A stretch of 64,000 bases of DNA from Siphonodentalium dalli (Eukaryota > Mollusca > Scaphopoda > Gadilida > Siphonodentaliidae), in contig CP136065.1 in NCBI GenBank assembly GCA_032622095.1, positions 96,789,343-96,853,342 on the forward strand, read 5' to 3'. Position numbers and translations under genes: made by a program. Below are positions 1 through 11,885 of this stretch, piece by piece (positions within the stretch are counted from its first letter, which is position 1; every line of letters starts with the position of its first letter). The notes below the pieces were generated by a model. That model had not been told where the DNA came from, made no database searches, and saw only the letters and a list, made by a program, of their open reading frames with translations.

Positions 1-465
1 CGCGAAGATATAGTGCGCTATTCTGTTCTCAGTTTGTGACATTATATCGTATGTTTATTAGATAAATACGAATTACATATTCTATTTATCGTATAACAAT
101 GTCCAAAACTATATATTTCAAGATTATAATTGCGAGAATTTCGGCATCGCGTTGATTGACGCGCACGAATTTGACCTGCATTTAGTTAGAGATGTGGCTC
201 GGCCCAGGCTGCCATTCAGCCAATCAGAACACACTTTTTGACAACAAACCAATCAAATTATCGGAAGGTAATGATTTATGACATACTTTCCAACGTAAAT
301 AATGATTGAGTCATATGATAAATTAGGTTACTGCTGATAGTGGCTCAATATTGAGAGCACTCAACGATTAGAGAGAGGCCGAAATAACTCGTTTCATCGC
401 CCACTTAGCCGTCAAACGTTTACTAATTTTAATATACACGTACATGCACATTGGTCTAATACAAT

Positions 466-857
466 AGAGACCTTTCGCAAAATGACGAATACGATTACGG
501 ATATGGAAATATCCAGCCAGTATACGGCCAAAATTCGATCTTTACGCAGGTTCTTATTTGAGACGAAATATTCCCCACGCAGTTTAATTATGTGCATATG
601 TGTCAAGGATGTGCCACCGGTCCTGCTTGGGGACGCTCTAACATTATCCATGTGGTGTATTATACACGGATACGAACATGGGATCTAAAAGACACACACA
701 TTACTTTTTTCATCAAATATATATGTAACTGAATATAGTAGGGCATATGCCGTCTAACTAATTATCCATCGTAGGAAAATTGTGGTGGTGTCAACCTTAC
801 TAGGACAACTTATCTTACCCGTAATCGTAATAGTGATTTTTGCGAAGGGTCTCTACA
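466..857. mobile_element. Inverted-repeat (MITE-like) element, about 390 bp
   Basis: The left end at about 466-503 (agagacctttcgcaaaat, later cgattacgg) is matched in inverse by about 818-857 (ccgtaatcg, later ttgcgaagggtctct). The arms are about 38 bp with some mismatches. The interior contains no coding sequence I recognise, and I could not define a target duplication. The rest of 1-995 shows nothing supportable. Confidence 0.55.
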
Positions 858-995
858 GCCTACCGACATACTACTACCGCTACAGCAACGAAACAGCCAA
901 TATCGGATGTTGCTACTGAAAGCTGGCTCAACATTGAATGAACTAAAAAATTTGAGAGACAACAATTATCATATTCTCTCATATGTTATACTCAC

Positions 996-1129
996 GTGAG
1001 CCTTTGGTAGTCGTATCCTCCACGTACAATCACTGTTGTCTTCATAAGCCTTCGGATAGTTAGCGCTTGTTATCAATCCGGTTGAGGAATTCAAAGCGGT
1101 CCATGTTCCACATGATGTAGGTAGCTCGC
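996..1129 (-). CDS. CUB domain, exon 1 (copy B; rest outside window)
   Basis: The exon is 134 nt, phase 1 in and phase 0 out, with acceptor tgtcgcag and donor GTGAGT. It encodes GELPTSCGTWTALN, then I-T-S-A-N-Y-P-K and S-D-C-T-W-R-I. Length, phases, donor and GELP.SCGTWT.LN match 44827-44960. The second and third CUB exons are expected below position 1; bases 1-995 do not contain them. In copy A the next exon is 4.3 kb further on, so their absence here is not surprising. Confidence 0.9.
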
Positions 1130-2975
1130 CTGCGACAATATGAACATGTCAATTATTCACTCACATCGAAAATTGAACATACTTCATACCGTTTGCGAAA
1201 TAGATGCAGTGATATTGTGAACGTGGGCATCCATATGAGGATGCATGTAATTTATGTTTCCAGTATCTAATCTATACTGAGACCAGAACCAATATGTGGC
1301 TTAAGTATCTTGTCTTGTCGTTTCACATAATGAAATAATCAGCTACCGTACGTGAGACCGAAGCCATAGCCAACCACATTGGAAGCAATCAACCTTTATT
1401 GTTTCCATTTTTCCAAATTTACAACACAACAATATATCGCCATTTTGATAACAATGTCTTACCCATCTCGACATCAACATAAGCGTTTCATATTGCAGAG
1501 GAGAGGAACGATTAGTAAGTTCGGTAACTTGTGTTCCGATTCCCCATGAACCCATATCAGCAGATGTATTTATGTTGTATGTTCATCTGCAGTATATAAT
1601 GGGGCACAAGAAATATGTTTAAAGTTTACACTCTAAAAAAAATGTCTGGCACGTGTTCATGATATTGTTCATATATGGCTGGCTATTGCGCTCCTCAAAA
1701 TAGTTAATGTTAGGTGTATGAAATATATTACTTCCGTTATGTTATCGCTAATAAAGAAAATAATGTAGTGGTGTGTATTATTGGGGGATACAGCTCTGTG
1801 GTCGCTGAGGCACATTTCGAGAATATTTGTATAGCTTTTTATTCCCATAAAAAGCTGAGTGTATTCTTATTTGTTTTCACAACATCTGCCGAGAATTTGA
1901 CACTAGCCACGCATCACATTAAGTCAGCCCAATATACAATTTTCAAGCACCTAGCAACGAAAACGTGATTGATATAAATAACTGGCTTCTGATGCAATTC
2001 GGCTGAACTTAGAAAAGCTCGTCCAATTATTCTGCTGACCAATTTTAGTGATTGGGTCAACCATTTGTGACATTATGTTTGTGGTACGGTATGTGTTTTA
2101 TTGGGATATGAAACGGTTGACCCAATTGACAGTTTACCAATCACCGAACATTGAATTGTTTCGATTGGACACTTTTATCCTGTTGATACCCGTAGTGTGT
2201 TTGACTTATGCTACGGGCGTGGAAACCCGCGGTTCGGGAAATAGAAAGTCGGCGACAAGTATTCATGCTGACCCAGTATTTATGTGTGGGGATACAGTTA
2301 ATTTACAGTGCATCAGAGAATATAAACGAATTGTAGAATTTGTGTAACGAATGATTTCTTGGGGCGTGAGTACGACGTAACACTGTATACATTACAATAT
2401 CAATCTAATATGAGCGCTCCTATTTGGCAATTGGATAATTTACCCCATCCTCACCTAAATTTCGTCTTACCAATATATGTACTCAGGGTACCAGGCTAAT
2501 TTTCACGAAACCTATTTTTTCTTTTTATTTCTATTCGAGTGTATAATATAACATGGTTGGAACCAGAAGTGTGCATGCTAATTTTAAAGCAGAAAACGGT
2601 GTAAAATTATTTTATTGTTTATTTTGTTGTTGTAACTGGATGTCTGAAACCCTGAATGTATGTGTATGTATCACGCGTGGTGCTGTTAAGCCATCCTTAT
2701 TAACCCCGTGGTAAGTTAGTGCATTCTCTTATACATGCGAGGTTGCCATTGTGAGCTTGGCATATATAAGAAAATGCACGGGTATATGATCTGCAATGCT
2801 GCACCTGTGCTGCTCCCGTCATGCAATGATTAATCTGTGGCACGGTGATGCCAAATCACAGTCGGGTAAGGCTACCCCCAGTGGTCGACGAAATGATGGG
2901 TACTGGATGGAACATAACGCAGGTTCCCACATATTGGAATGGCCTATGGTCGTCACATGTGTTATGTTAACTTAC
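1130..2975. other. Intron between copy B rank 8 LDLa and CUB
   Basis: No coding sequence seen. It contains a short hairpin at about 2050-2126 (ttgggtcaacc matched by ggttgaccca) and, at about 2716-2775, a decayed copy of the gcattctctta...taagagaatgc palindrome described at 18971. Confidence 0.6.
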
Positions 2976-3098
2976 CTGGAAGTGATGTACAGTTTCTCTC
3001 ATCTGATCCGTCCGTGCAATCGTCGTCGTGGTCACATACCCACCCTTGAGTGATGCATCTTCCGTTAGCACACTGGAACTGACCCGCACGACAAACGC
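2976..3098 (-). CDS. LDLa exon, copy B rank 8 (precedes CUB)
   Basis: The exon is 123 nt, phase 1-1, with acceptor acatatag and donor GTAAGT. It reads [16 protein letters not shown], then [20 protein letters not shown] with an L-P-G tail. It pairs with 46230-46352 through FQC.NG.CI, CDHDDDC and [10 protein letters not shown]. It is the last LDLa before the partial CUB at 996. Confidence 0.93.
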
Positions 3099-4003
3099 CT
3101 ATATGTAGGGACAAAAGAGTGATACTAAATATCGGAATATCACCTCATCTCCTGTGGCATTCTTTTTTATTGTTTTAACACTACATGTATATATGAATTA
3201 CCCCCCTCCCCGTTTAATTAAACGAACACCTCTCCCAGTAAACTGTCGCACGAAACACTGGGCGTGGCTACGTCCGCTGTGCTGTTATTAAAGAGGTGAG
3301 TTATATCTATTGAAATGTACTAATACGCGGCTTACATCCACTCGAAGCGAGACATTACATTTACGGAGTACAAGGAAGATTGTTTGCCCAACAACAAAAA
3401 AGACCTATGTTTAGTTTATGCAACGAACACAAAGCATTTTCAACAACACTAATCAAATCAAGAAGAAGCAGAAAACATGCATGTTTCATTTCTGACTATC
3501 AACAACATATTGCTCGACGACTTCTAAACTATCGAGTTCGGAATACGGATGAAAACCAGCTCCAGCAACTCACACACCGTTCCACATCCCTTGCTAATCA
3601 TTTCTGTTATTTTATAATTCCAATGTATTTCTTTCAATAATATCAGGCGCGACACTCCATGCAAGTTGTAAATATTCTTCAGATTCGTTACAACATTCTT
3701 AACACATGGAAGTCCGCCATGACGATGGCCATCACGCATGGGCACCTCCTTGATTCTAATAGGGTTTATGTTGAAGGTTCGTGTCCTATTTTCAAACTTC
3801 ATGTACATAAAGTATTAACTTATGTGACATTCCGACTATTAAAATAGTAGAATAAATCTTTGAGGTACGACAGTACACTATGGCCTTTGCATATACAATG
3901 GAAAGGCTTGTCGAAGTCATATATATTTATCCATAGGGTTGCCTTTCAACTCAGAAGGCAAAAGCTCTTTAGTGTTATGATACCAGGACAGTCTTCATTT
4001 AAG

Positions 4004-4140
4004 AAATGACTGGCAGATCCATTGGGGATCTTTGTGTTATGACCGGCAGAGTAATTACACGAAGGGATTCAAACGAACTGTGTGTAATTATACTCTGCCG
4101 GTCATAACACAAAGATCCCCAATGGATATGCCAGTCATTT
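4004..4140. repeat. Long hairpin, about 58-bp arms
   Basis: Left arm 4004-4060 (aaatgactggcagatcc, later gaccggcagagtaatt) is the near-perfect inverse of 4082-4140; the loop is about 21 bases. It lies in the intron 3099-5078, which otherwise shows only a degenerate direct repeat (ttcatcgctttttgtgaagtgg at about 4266 and again at about 4341). Confidence 0.8.
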
Positions 4141-5078
4141 TTTATAATCGTGTACCAGTACATTTGAATAGAACATTAATAATTTGAACAACGTTTCAAA
4201 ACTACCACATCAATGGTAAGTAAGTCTCCCAATAACAACACGCCGCTTCAAGTGACGTATTTGGTTCATCGCTTTTTGTGAAGTGGACACCATGCACGCA
4301 CAGAGTGCGTGCAAACGGTCGGTTTGGAGTGACGAATAGTATTCATCGCTTTTTATGAAGTGGCCCACGCACTTCAATTATTGCCTGATGAAACTTCATG
4401 AAAGTAGGAAACATTCGTGTACCGTATCGCGGTTTGTACTGATTCTTAGGGAAGCTAATTGTGTGAAGCAGAGGGTTTGTTGTTATTGTCTCATGGTCAA
4501 ATATTTTTTTTGAAGCGCGTATAGGCTGAAATCCGAAGTGAACGATTTTCAGTAAACACGACAGATGTTTACTATCGTCATTGGTCACATGTGTATATTT
4601 GTTTGTCCCTATTTTATTACGAAATTCGTGAATATAACTGCATATTGATCTTTCGGGAAATTAATAATCGGAGGTTCATGATTTAGGTGGACCTTTACGT
4701 GTTACAGTAATTTCGTACATAGCTCGTTACAGGGAACGAGTCGACTTTTGTTGGAGGGTAAGATCTGGTCAGGATACGAAATCACCGTTGAACGGACTTC
4801 TCTTGATACTGCTGTTTTACGTATCTAAATATGTTTCAGTTAACCCACTATACATGTATGCTAAATATTCATTCACGAGTTGATCCCTCAGGAAATGGAC
4901 AGCTATGATTATTTGTTGAACGTATTATCTGAAAATTTCCATTAAATACATGTATATAACTCCTCCTGTACTTGTATTATCTGTCGTCTGATTATTTATT
5001 CCTGAAAATACCTCCAGATGAATAATAGACCATAACTGAATGGGATAATCAATTAAGCATAGAAAGGGTTAATTATAC

Positions 5079-5192
5079 CTGTGCAGTTCCTCTCATCGGA
5101 ATCGTCCAAGCAATCGTTGTCTCCATCACAAAGCCACGTTTGACGCACGCATTTACCATTATCACAAGTGAACATATCAGCGCTGCAGTTAC
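5079..5192 (-). CDS. LDLa exon, copy B rank 7
   Basis: The exon is 114 nt, phase 1-1, with acceptor ccaccag and donor GTATAA. It reads [15 protein letters not shown], then [21 protein letters not shown]. It pairs with 47075-47188 through the identical [16 protein letters not shown] at its start gives an extra sequon. Confidence 0.92.
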
Positions 5193-7432
5193 CTGGTGGA
5201 GTTGCACACAAGTTAGAATAATATGAAGATGCATGTACATGTACGTCATATACGTGTATAGGGTTTATGAATATGCATCATCAAAAATGTTTCTCATTGC
5301 CAAGTATATTTTAAAACATTTAACAAACAAAGCATATAAAACTGTAAGGGTCGATACACACTTGTATATGTAATGTATGTATATGTAAAATGCATGTAAT
5401 TTAAAGGGTTTCAGCATTCGTTTGTATCATTATTCAGCATGTGCTTATCGTCAACACGCGATACCAGTGGGTAGTTACATTACATTACATTTATTTTACG
5501 GACACGACACATAAATCAGTAACGTAAACAACTATGTGTTATCTCTCATTTGCTTCATGCATGAGTATCATACCAAGCGGAATTTTAGGTAAGATGTGGT
5601 GAGCGATAGAGGAAAAGATGAATGCCGTAAGAAAATATAAAGTATCGAGTAAACTATCGACAATCCATAGCAATTCGATGATATCTATAGACGGACATGA
5701 GTTAGTCAGTCCCGTACGTTTTCGCTGGAATGTATACAACCAGAACACCCTCCCCAACGTAAATATCAACACCCATGATACCACTCTAACTTACCAACAT
5801 TCGAATATTTTTTCTAATGTTTGGACTGAAATGGTCATCAGTTGGGAAATTTCAAACCATATGGAATATTGAGCTGAGACTATCGACCCGGTTCTAGTGG
5901 GTGCAGTAGGAAAGTAGCCCCGCTCAGACATGGCCACCCTGTTGTGATCGAAATGTAACACACAAAGAGCGTTTCTCACTGGCATAGATAGCGCGTGATA
6001 AAATAGAATGGCCCAAGTATACTGACCCATATATGGGTTGTCTTATCTTATTAGTTAATTTGAGCGTCCCTTTACATCTGATCGAAGACCATTTAAAGTT
6101 ATACGGCGGATTATTTTAATTTGACAAACAAGTGAGTGCCTATACACCTACACATAAGTGGGTGGTCATTGGCAATAGCCAAGGGACTAAGTTGATGGTA
6201 CGAGTCGGAATACTCTGGCCAAAGAAATACAATAAATAATATATTTGCTATACATTATAGCAACATGCATCATCTTCTGTACCGACTATCACATTTAAAG
6301 ATTACTATGTTCATGTATGAATAACCTAACAACATTCTGCTGCAGGAATTTCAGACCTACAGTAAAGCAGGTTCAATTTGTTCTGATTGTTTAATAATCC
6401 ATCCAATATTTCGCGCGACATTAATTAGTTGTTTTCAGGCGAAAAGTCCGATATTGTCCTACTTTAGGTTAACGTTATGGACTGAGATGGCATGTTTGAA
6501 ATTTCAATCTGACAACTCGTCTTTACATATGGTTGGGCAGTTTGAGGTACCAGTTCGAAAATTCCAACCCAAAGGTTTGTGCAAATTGATGGTCTCTGTC
6601 TTGGAAATTGTAGTTAAGATGTGCAGTTGGAAACTTCAATGTGGCGACCCCCCCCCAACGGTGATCCTCTAGCGCGTCCCAGATATACATACCTCATTTC
6701 GCCAAGATAGACCGGGTGAATATCGCAAGCTGTTGTATTGTTTCAGTTGCGACTAAACAACCTAAAGTGTTCTATCATGCAGCATTTAAACTTCCTAATA
6801 AGGACTATATATACTCAAATTTTGTGAAATACTGGATAAACGTAAAAGTAAAGAAAAAATGAAATAACCATCAATAATATGTGCCCTTTGACTAAATAAT
6901 ATCAAATTAAGACAATTAAATTAAATTTATGAAGAAAACTGAAATTATGCACAAATTAGCCGTCTCCAAGTTCAAGTTTCGGAGGTAAACGTGTGCTCAG
7001 TTGAAAATAATTTACATTAACAAAATGTTATTTTCCACAGAGGATTTTTTTTGTCATTACTACCAGTAAGTCTTCAGTTATTTATGACCTAAGTATGGTA
7101 GCATGCAACATTTTACTGCATTTCTAAAGTGACTTTTGTAGTAAATAATCTTGTATTGCCATTTGTCAAAGCATGCTACTATTCCCTGCTCTGTAATTAG
7201 AGTATCTATAGTCCTTAAAATGTATAACTGAAACCCGACGTTAGTGGATCACCCAATTCAGTAATGTGGAAGATCATGGCGTGCATTATACAATATTATG
7301 CTAGTTCTTTGACTAGAATAGTTTCTATGGCTGAGACTTCCTCCATACTTGTATAATTATATTTCACTCAATGTTGTGCAAACCATCCGATGAAACGAAC
7401 ACACACTAATATAACATTTGCGAAAGACTTAC
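5193..7432. other. Intron holding a degenerate G/C-run repeat relic
   Basis: At about 6440-6680 there is sequence related, in inverse orientation, to the repeats at 22746 and 58000: ttccaac-type words and a C run at 6650-6658 followed by aacggtgatcctctagc, the inverse of gctagagg...gttggggg. The remaining intron shows no gene. Confidence 0.5.
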
Positions 7433-7552
7433 CACTAAATGTGCAGTTGGCTTCATCAGTGTGGTCGGGACAATCAGCCTCGCCATCGCAAACCCAACTT
7501 TGTTGGATGCATTTCCCATCACCACATTTATGCTCACCATTAGGACAAGGCC
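7433..7552 (-). CDS. LDLa exon, copy B rank 6
   Basis: The exon is 120 nt, phase 1-1, with acceptor tctcacag and donor GTAAGT. It reads [16 protein letters not shown], then [28 protein letters not shown] and CGDGKC link it to its partner 48984-49103. Confidence 0.93.
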
Positions 7553-7979
7553 CTGTGAGAATACGAATTTGTTTAAACATACTTTATTCCAAAAACAAAG
7601 ACAACATATTGAGCAGTTGGCTTACAATTGCTGCTGTATCTTATTTGGAGGCATGTTATATCGGTTGCAAATGGAAACGACAGTAAGCTTTTAGTTTTGT
7701 ATTGGCCGTTCTGCCCACTTAATGAAGGTCAAGACGACCACGATTCAATCGAAAGTGGGAAGTTTTCCGTCGGGGGTAGTAACCGATAGTTTGACTGCGC
7801 ATGCTCATGGCAAGATCGCGAGTACAACAATAATATTAAGAACTGTTTGAATTATAGATGCGAAATCGTGGCGTATCCTTGGTTTCCTCCACTTGCGGTG
7901 GAATCTCAGTCACGTGTACGTAAAAATCGTAGATAAAAAGATTGTATAGGATAGTCAATCACGTCGTTAATGGCGCTAA

Positions 7980-7983
<4 letters not shown>

Positions 7984-8039
<56 letters not shown>
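7984..8039. repeat. (AT)n microsatellite
   Basis: An uninterrupted AT dinucleotide run of about 56 bases in an intron. Confidence 0.97.
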
Positions 8040-8042
<3 letters not shown>

Positions 8043-8639
8043 TTATGGTACCCCTCTCCGCCTCCGTGCACCCTGACTCGAACGGTGTAACTTTTAAACC
8101 ACACAATTAGACTCCTCATGCCATGTAAATGAGTATGTATAAGTTTGGCGGAAATCGGCGACAAAACAATTGCTGCCCCTCACCCTTATCTGACCATGAC
8201 ACAAACAGCGCCACTTTAGAAAAAAAAACCCGCACCATTATCTTTCTCGTAAAAAGGCACCCCTATTATACACCTTTGGTGCAATCTATATGTCCCCCGA
8301 TAATTACACAGACATGCAGACAGGCAGACATTCGCAAATATAGATACAGCTTCTACTGTAACAATAATGTTTACAATAAACGGTTTTGTCATATGAAATT
8401 TAGTTATTTGATTGTTATTAATAATAAACAAAGTCACTCTATTTTTCCAAGTACATGTTGTTGATAGTTGCTTTACATAATTTTATGTTATTTTGCAAGA
8501 ATCCACTTCGAATGTCTTTACTGGACACTTGGGGCACCGTTCTCCAAAGGAATCCAACATCACCTTAATTCACTAGCTTATCGTATATAACAATAATAAC
8601 ATATACACTATATTCATATTTACTAGCAGCTGTTTTCCA

Positions 8640-8656
8640 GGGGGGGGGGGGGGGGG
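8640..8656. repeat. Poly-G run (17 G)
   Basis: A run of 17 guanines on the plus strand, i.e. C in the sense of the host gene's transcript. Otherwise intron 7553-9525 shows only the AT tract and the foldback at 9168. Confidence 0.95.
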
Positions 8657-9167
8657 CTCCCATAAGTTTCATAACGTGTGTCCCGATCCCCTGTGCACCA
8701 TCGTTACTGAATGTGATCTTAAACTGTTATCAATGTATACGTGGGTCACAATACACTATGTACAGCCAAGGCATTGAGTCCCTTCAAACCTTCACACATT
8801 TATATCCAATTTAGGAAAGAAGCGGTGATTCATAACATGTATGAGGTGCATGATAGCCACCAGCCTTACAACATACAACTGGCGCGATACAGTTAATATA
8901 CATGTATGAGCAATACTGCATATATTAATTTTCCGAGTAACACAGCGAATGAAGGACCAGGCTCAGAAATATTATTGAATCTTATAACATAAGCATCATC
9001 TCACCTAATCTATTTATCGTTTGTACAACAATCACATATACATATGTTCTCTCACTTGTTACATGCATTGTAGAAATAATATACAAATTGACCCATTCAC
9101 AGATTCACTCTCGCAATTCACACTGGTGATAAGTTGTGGGTTTGACTTTACTTCTACCACAGTTACG

Positions 9168-9313
9168 TACAGTAATGCTCTAAGTAATCGACTTCTTAAC
9201 CACAGCATAATTATGGGTAACTTTTCAGGATTTAGTTGGAAATATGGCTTGTTGCCATTCATCGGAAAGTTCTCCCCGAGGTTAAGAAGTCGATTACTTA
9301 GAGCATTACTGTA
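9168..9313. repeat. Foldback element, 34-bp perfect arms
   Basis: 9168-9201 (tacagtaatgctctaagt...) is the inverse of 9280-9313, with a 78-base centre. It is probably a small MITE or foldback unit. Confidence 0.85.
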
Positions 9314-9525
9314 TATGTAGATATAGTAGCTGAACATTTTGAGAACATGCCCCCTCCGACAAACAGATGGAGAGTTACATGTTATAAGTCAAATACACGT
9401 ATAATATGGATAAGAATGTACAACAGGACTGTTTTGCACACACCGCATTCTTATGTGACTTCACCACAAGTATCACTGAAGTATAACCCACTGAACACAA
9501 ACATAGATTTAATAGCATCATTTAC

Positions 9526-9642
9526 TTGCGGTGCAATTTTGTTCATCAGAATGGTCTCCGCAGTCGTTGTCGCCGTCGCAAACCCAGGACATGTCGATGC
9601 ATCTACCATTAGGACAGGGGTATCTGGATGCCGGGCACGCAT
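9526..9642 (-). CDS. LDLa exon, copy B rank 5
   Basis: The exon is 117 nt, phase 1-1, with acceptor tttgtag and donor GTAAAT. It reads [16 protein letters not shown], then [21 protein letters not shown]. It pairs with 55467-55580. The calcium box and all cysteines are intact. Confidence 0.93.
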
Positions 9643-9811
9643 CTACAAATAAAACAAATTAACTCAAAGATCTGTCGAATTACATTTCAGAACAAAGCGA
9701 CAACTTATTGTGAAAATATCAAGAGCACTAATTGTTTTATAAATAAAAATGTCTGCCTGCCAAGTCTGGCAAATTCATTGGATAAATACCCGATTTAAAC
9801 ATAGCTCATAT

Positions 9812-9900
9812 GCTTTCCTGTTCCTGTCGGTGCCGACTGACTGCTGCACTGAACATTTTCAGTGCAGCATTCAGCCGACACCAACCGGAACAGGAAAGCT
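9812..9900. repeat. Imperfect hairpin
   Basis: The arm containing ttcctgttcctgtcggtg and ctgctgcactga pairs with tcagtgcagcattcagccgacacc...ggaacaggaa. The loop is very short, so it is a compact palindrome of about 89 bp in intron 9643-10544. Confidence 0.8.
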
Positions 9901-10544
9901 AATGTCAACGTAATGGAAAATAGATCGTGGTGGCAGCCGTTACCGATCGTTTGTAATTAAGAACCCGGCAGCCCCATACAGTATCAAACTGAAGTAATTT
10001 TAGTAAACTATTTCTACTCAACGAGTTGCGCGAAATGTTATACTCAACATTGAAAGTTCATATGTCCATATGTCTGGATTGTTTGTGTTGCCCATGAAAA
10101 TAGAACATCTGCTTCAAAATGTTTACTATTTAATGAGGTGTTGAACTTATGAAATTCTAACATACCTATCGGCCTTCTCCTCCCATTTAAATATTGCATT
10201 ACAGATCAAAAATAATGTTTAAACGTAGATTAAACATATCGAAATGACTACAATTATAGATACATAGTATTTTGAATTGAGTTATTGTATCCTAGAACTT
10301 GTAATCAACGTGTTGATTAAATCCGAAACAGATATCCTAATCTGACATTGTTGGGTACTCCTTACTCAATAGCTGAATAAAAACCGCTAAACAAATTATC
10401 ACTCAACGTATTGAGTATACATTTTAGTCAATATGATGATCAGCATGGCATGCCGTTGCCAGCATGAAAACTTGTACCAGATTGCGGCCGCAGTGGCCGG
10501 CAAAACTACTGGGGAGAAATTAGAAAATAGATCATTATACTAAC

Positions 10545-10661
10545 GGTGGGTGCAGTTGTGTTCATCCTCGTTGCTCGGACAGTCGAAGTCACCATCACAT
10601 ACGTATGAATGCGGGATGCAGTGGCCATCTCGACAATGGAACTGGTCGCCTGGACATTTAT
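10545..10661 (-). CDS. LDLa exon, copy B rank 4 (SDE box altered)
   Basis: The exon is 117 nt, phase 1-1, with acceptor gttttaag and donor GTTAGT. It reads [16 protein letters not shown], then [23 protein letters not shown] is replaced by E-D-E, parallel to the D-D-E of its partner 57662-57778, so the change probably predates the block duplication. It is separated from rank 3 by a 4.5 kb intron full of repeats. Confidence 0.92.
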
Positions 10662-11795
10662 CTTAAAACGTTCGTTCAGAAATGAGGTTAGCAATTGTAG
10701 GCTATAACGATGGTAGCACATGCTGTATACTGCATGCTGGAAGAATGCTCAATATTGTAACTCGTAAATTACCATACATATGGAATCACACGTAAAAAAA
10801 ACATGGAAATAAAACTTTGCCACACCCAAAATAACAGCATGGTAGACTACCATAGTAGATTGGTAGTATATTTTGTCACACGCGTGTGTATATACGAATG
10901 TACATGTATATACTGTCAGATAACAGAGATTAACAACTATATGTACCCTGTAATTTTTCGGGAAAATAATTAGAAGTTTATCTTCTGTTTTTTTAAAATA
11001 AAAGGGCTCTTCGATTCATCTCAAGAACTTGACGTATTGCGTATGTGTCATAACTATATGTTTTGTATTCCAATGTCTATTATCCATATGTATATACACC
11101 CCGTTAATGTTGATATGCATACATTTTGTTCAAAATAGCCATTCCTATATGTAATTCGCACATGTAATGTTACGGTTCAAGAGATATTCAGCCACTGGGT
11201 CTCAAACTAAGGGGAACTTCGAGCGGATATGGGGAACTACATGTACATGGAATTATTTTAATATAATCTTATACCTGTGAAGGCAGGTATTTTCCCAAGC
11301 AGTATACACCTCAAAAAATAAGTTCTCCCAAAGAGATTGGTCCATATCTCTCAAGTAAGTCATCCGATTGATCCGAAATATAACAGATATAACCATTATG
11401 ACCAGTTTGAGTACCTGAATCAACGGAATACGTTGGATTTGAGTTGTGTTCGGATGTGCGCCATTTTACATTAATTTACCATGCGGATTTACAATTTACA
11501 ATTGATCACATTCTCATACATGGCGTGTTTGGTAAAGCTCCCATGCACGTATCACTATATGATTGTATGTGGTTAACCCAAGTACGATATGTGCTAGTGT
11601 TGTTTGACTGTATCATTGTGATTTTTCGTAACTGCCATTTGTTTCCTTAATTGACACTCATTCAAGCGCAACGCCATACACATATATGGACATCATTCAC
11701 AATCACAATATGGATTAGTTTGAATGTATATAATACCAACATGTAGCTGTGACAAATTTCATAAAAATGGACCATATAGCTCGCATTCACCATCT

Positions 11796-11885
11796 GGGTT
11801 TATGTACAAACCTGGCAGTTAATTTGGGTTTATGTATAAACCTTGCAGTTAATTTGGGTTTATGTATAAACCTGGCAGTTAATTT
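11796..11885. repeat. 30-bp tandem repeat, three copies
   Basis: Exactly three 30-base units, each starting gggtttatgta and ending gcagttaattt, with only one to three differences between units. Confidence 0.95.

Noticed and set aside
1-995. Second and third exons of the copy B CUB
   Set aside because: No CUB core motif (F.I.....C..D...I..G or C.G) with splice sites was found; they are expected outside the window.
7390-7686. Plus-strand frames overlapping LDLa exons (here and at 17223, 20225, 24035, 47032, 57545)
   Set aside because: They are antisense shadows of minus-strand LDLa exons, which have cysteine spacing and splice signals.
8050-8110. Minus-strand gttcgagtc as possible SINE B box
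   Set aside because: The T-stem does not pair and no A box is visible.
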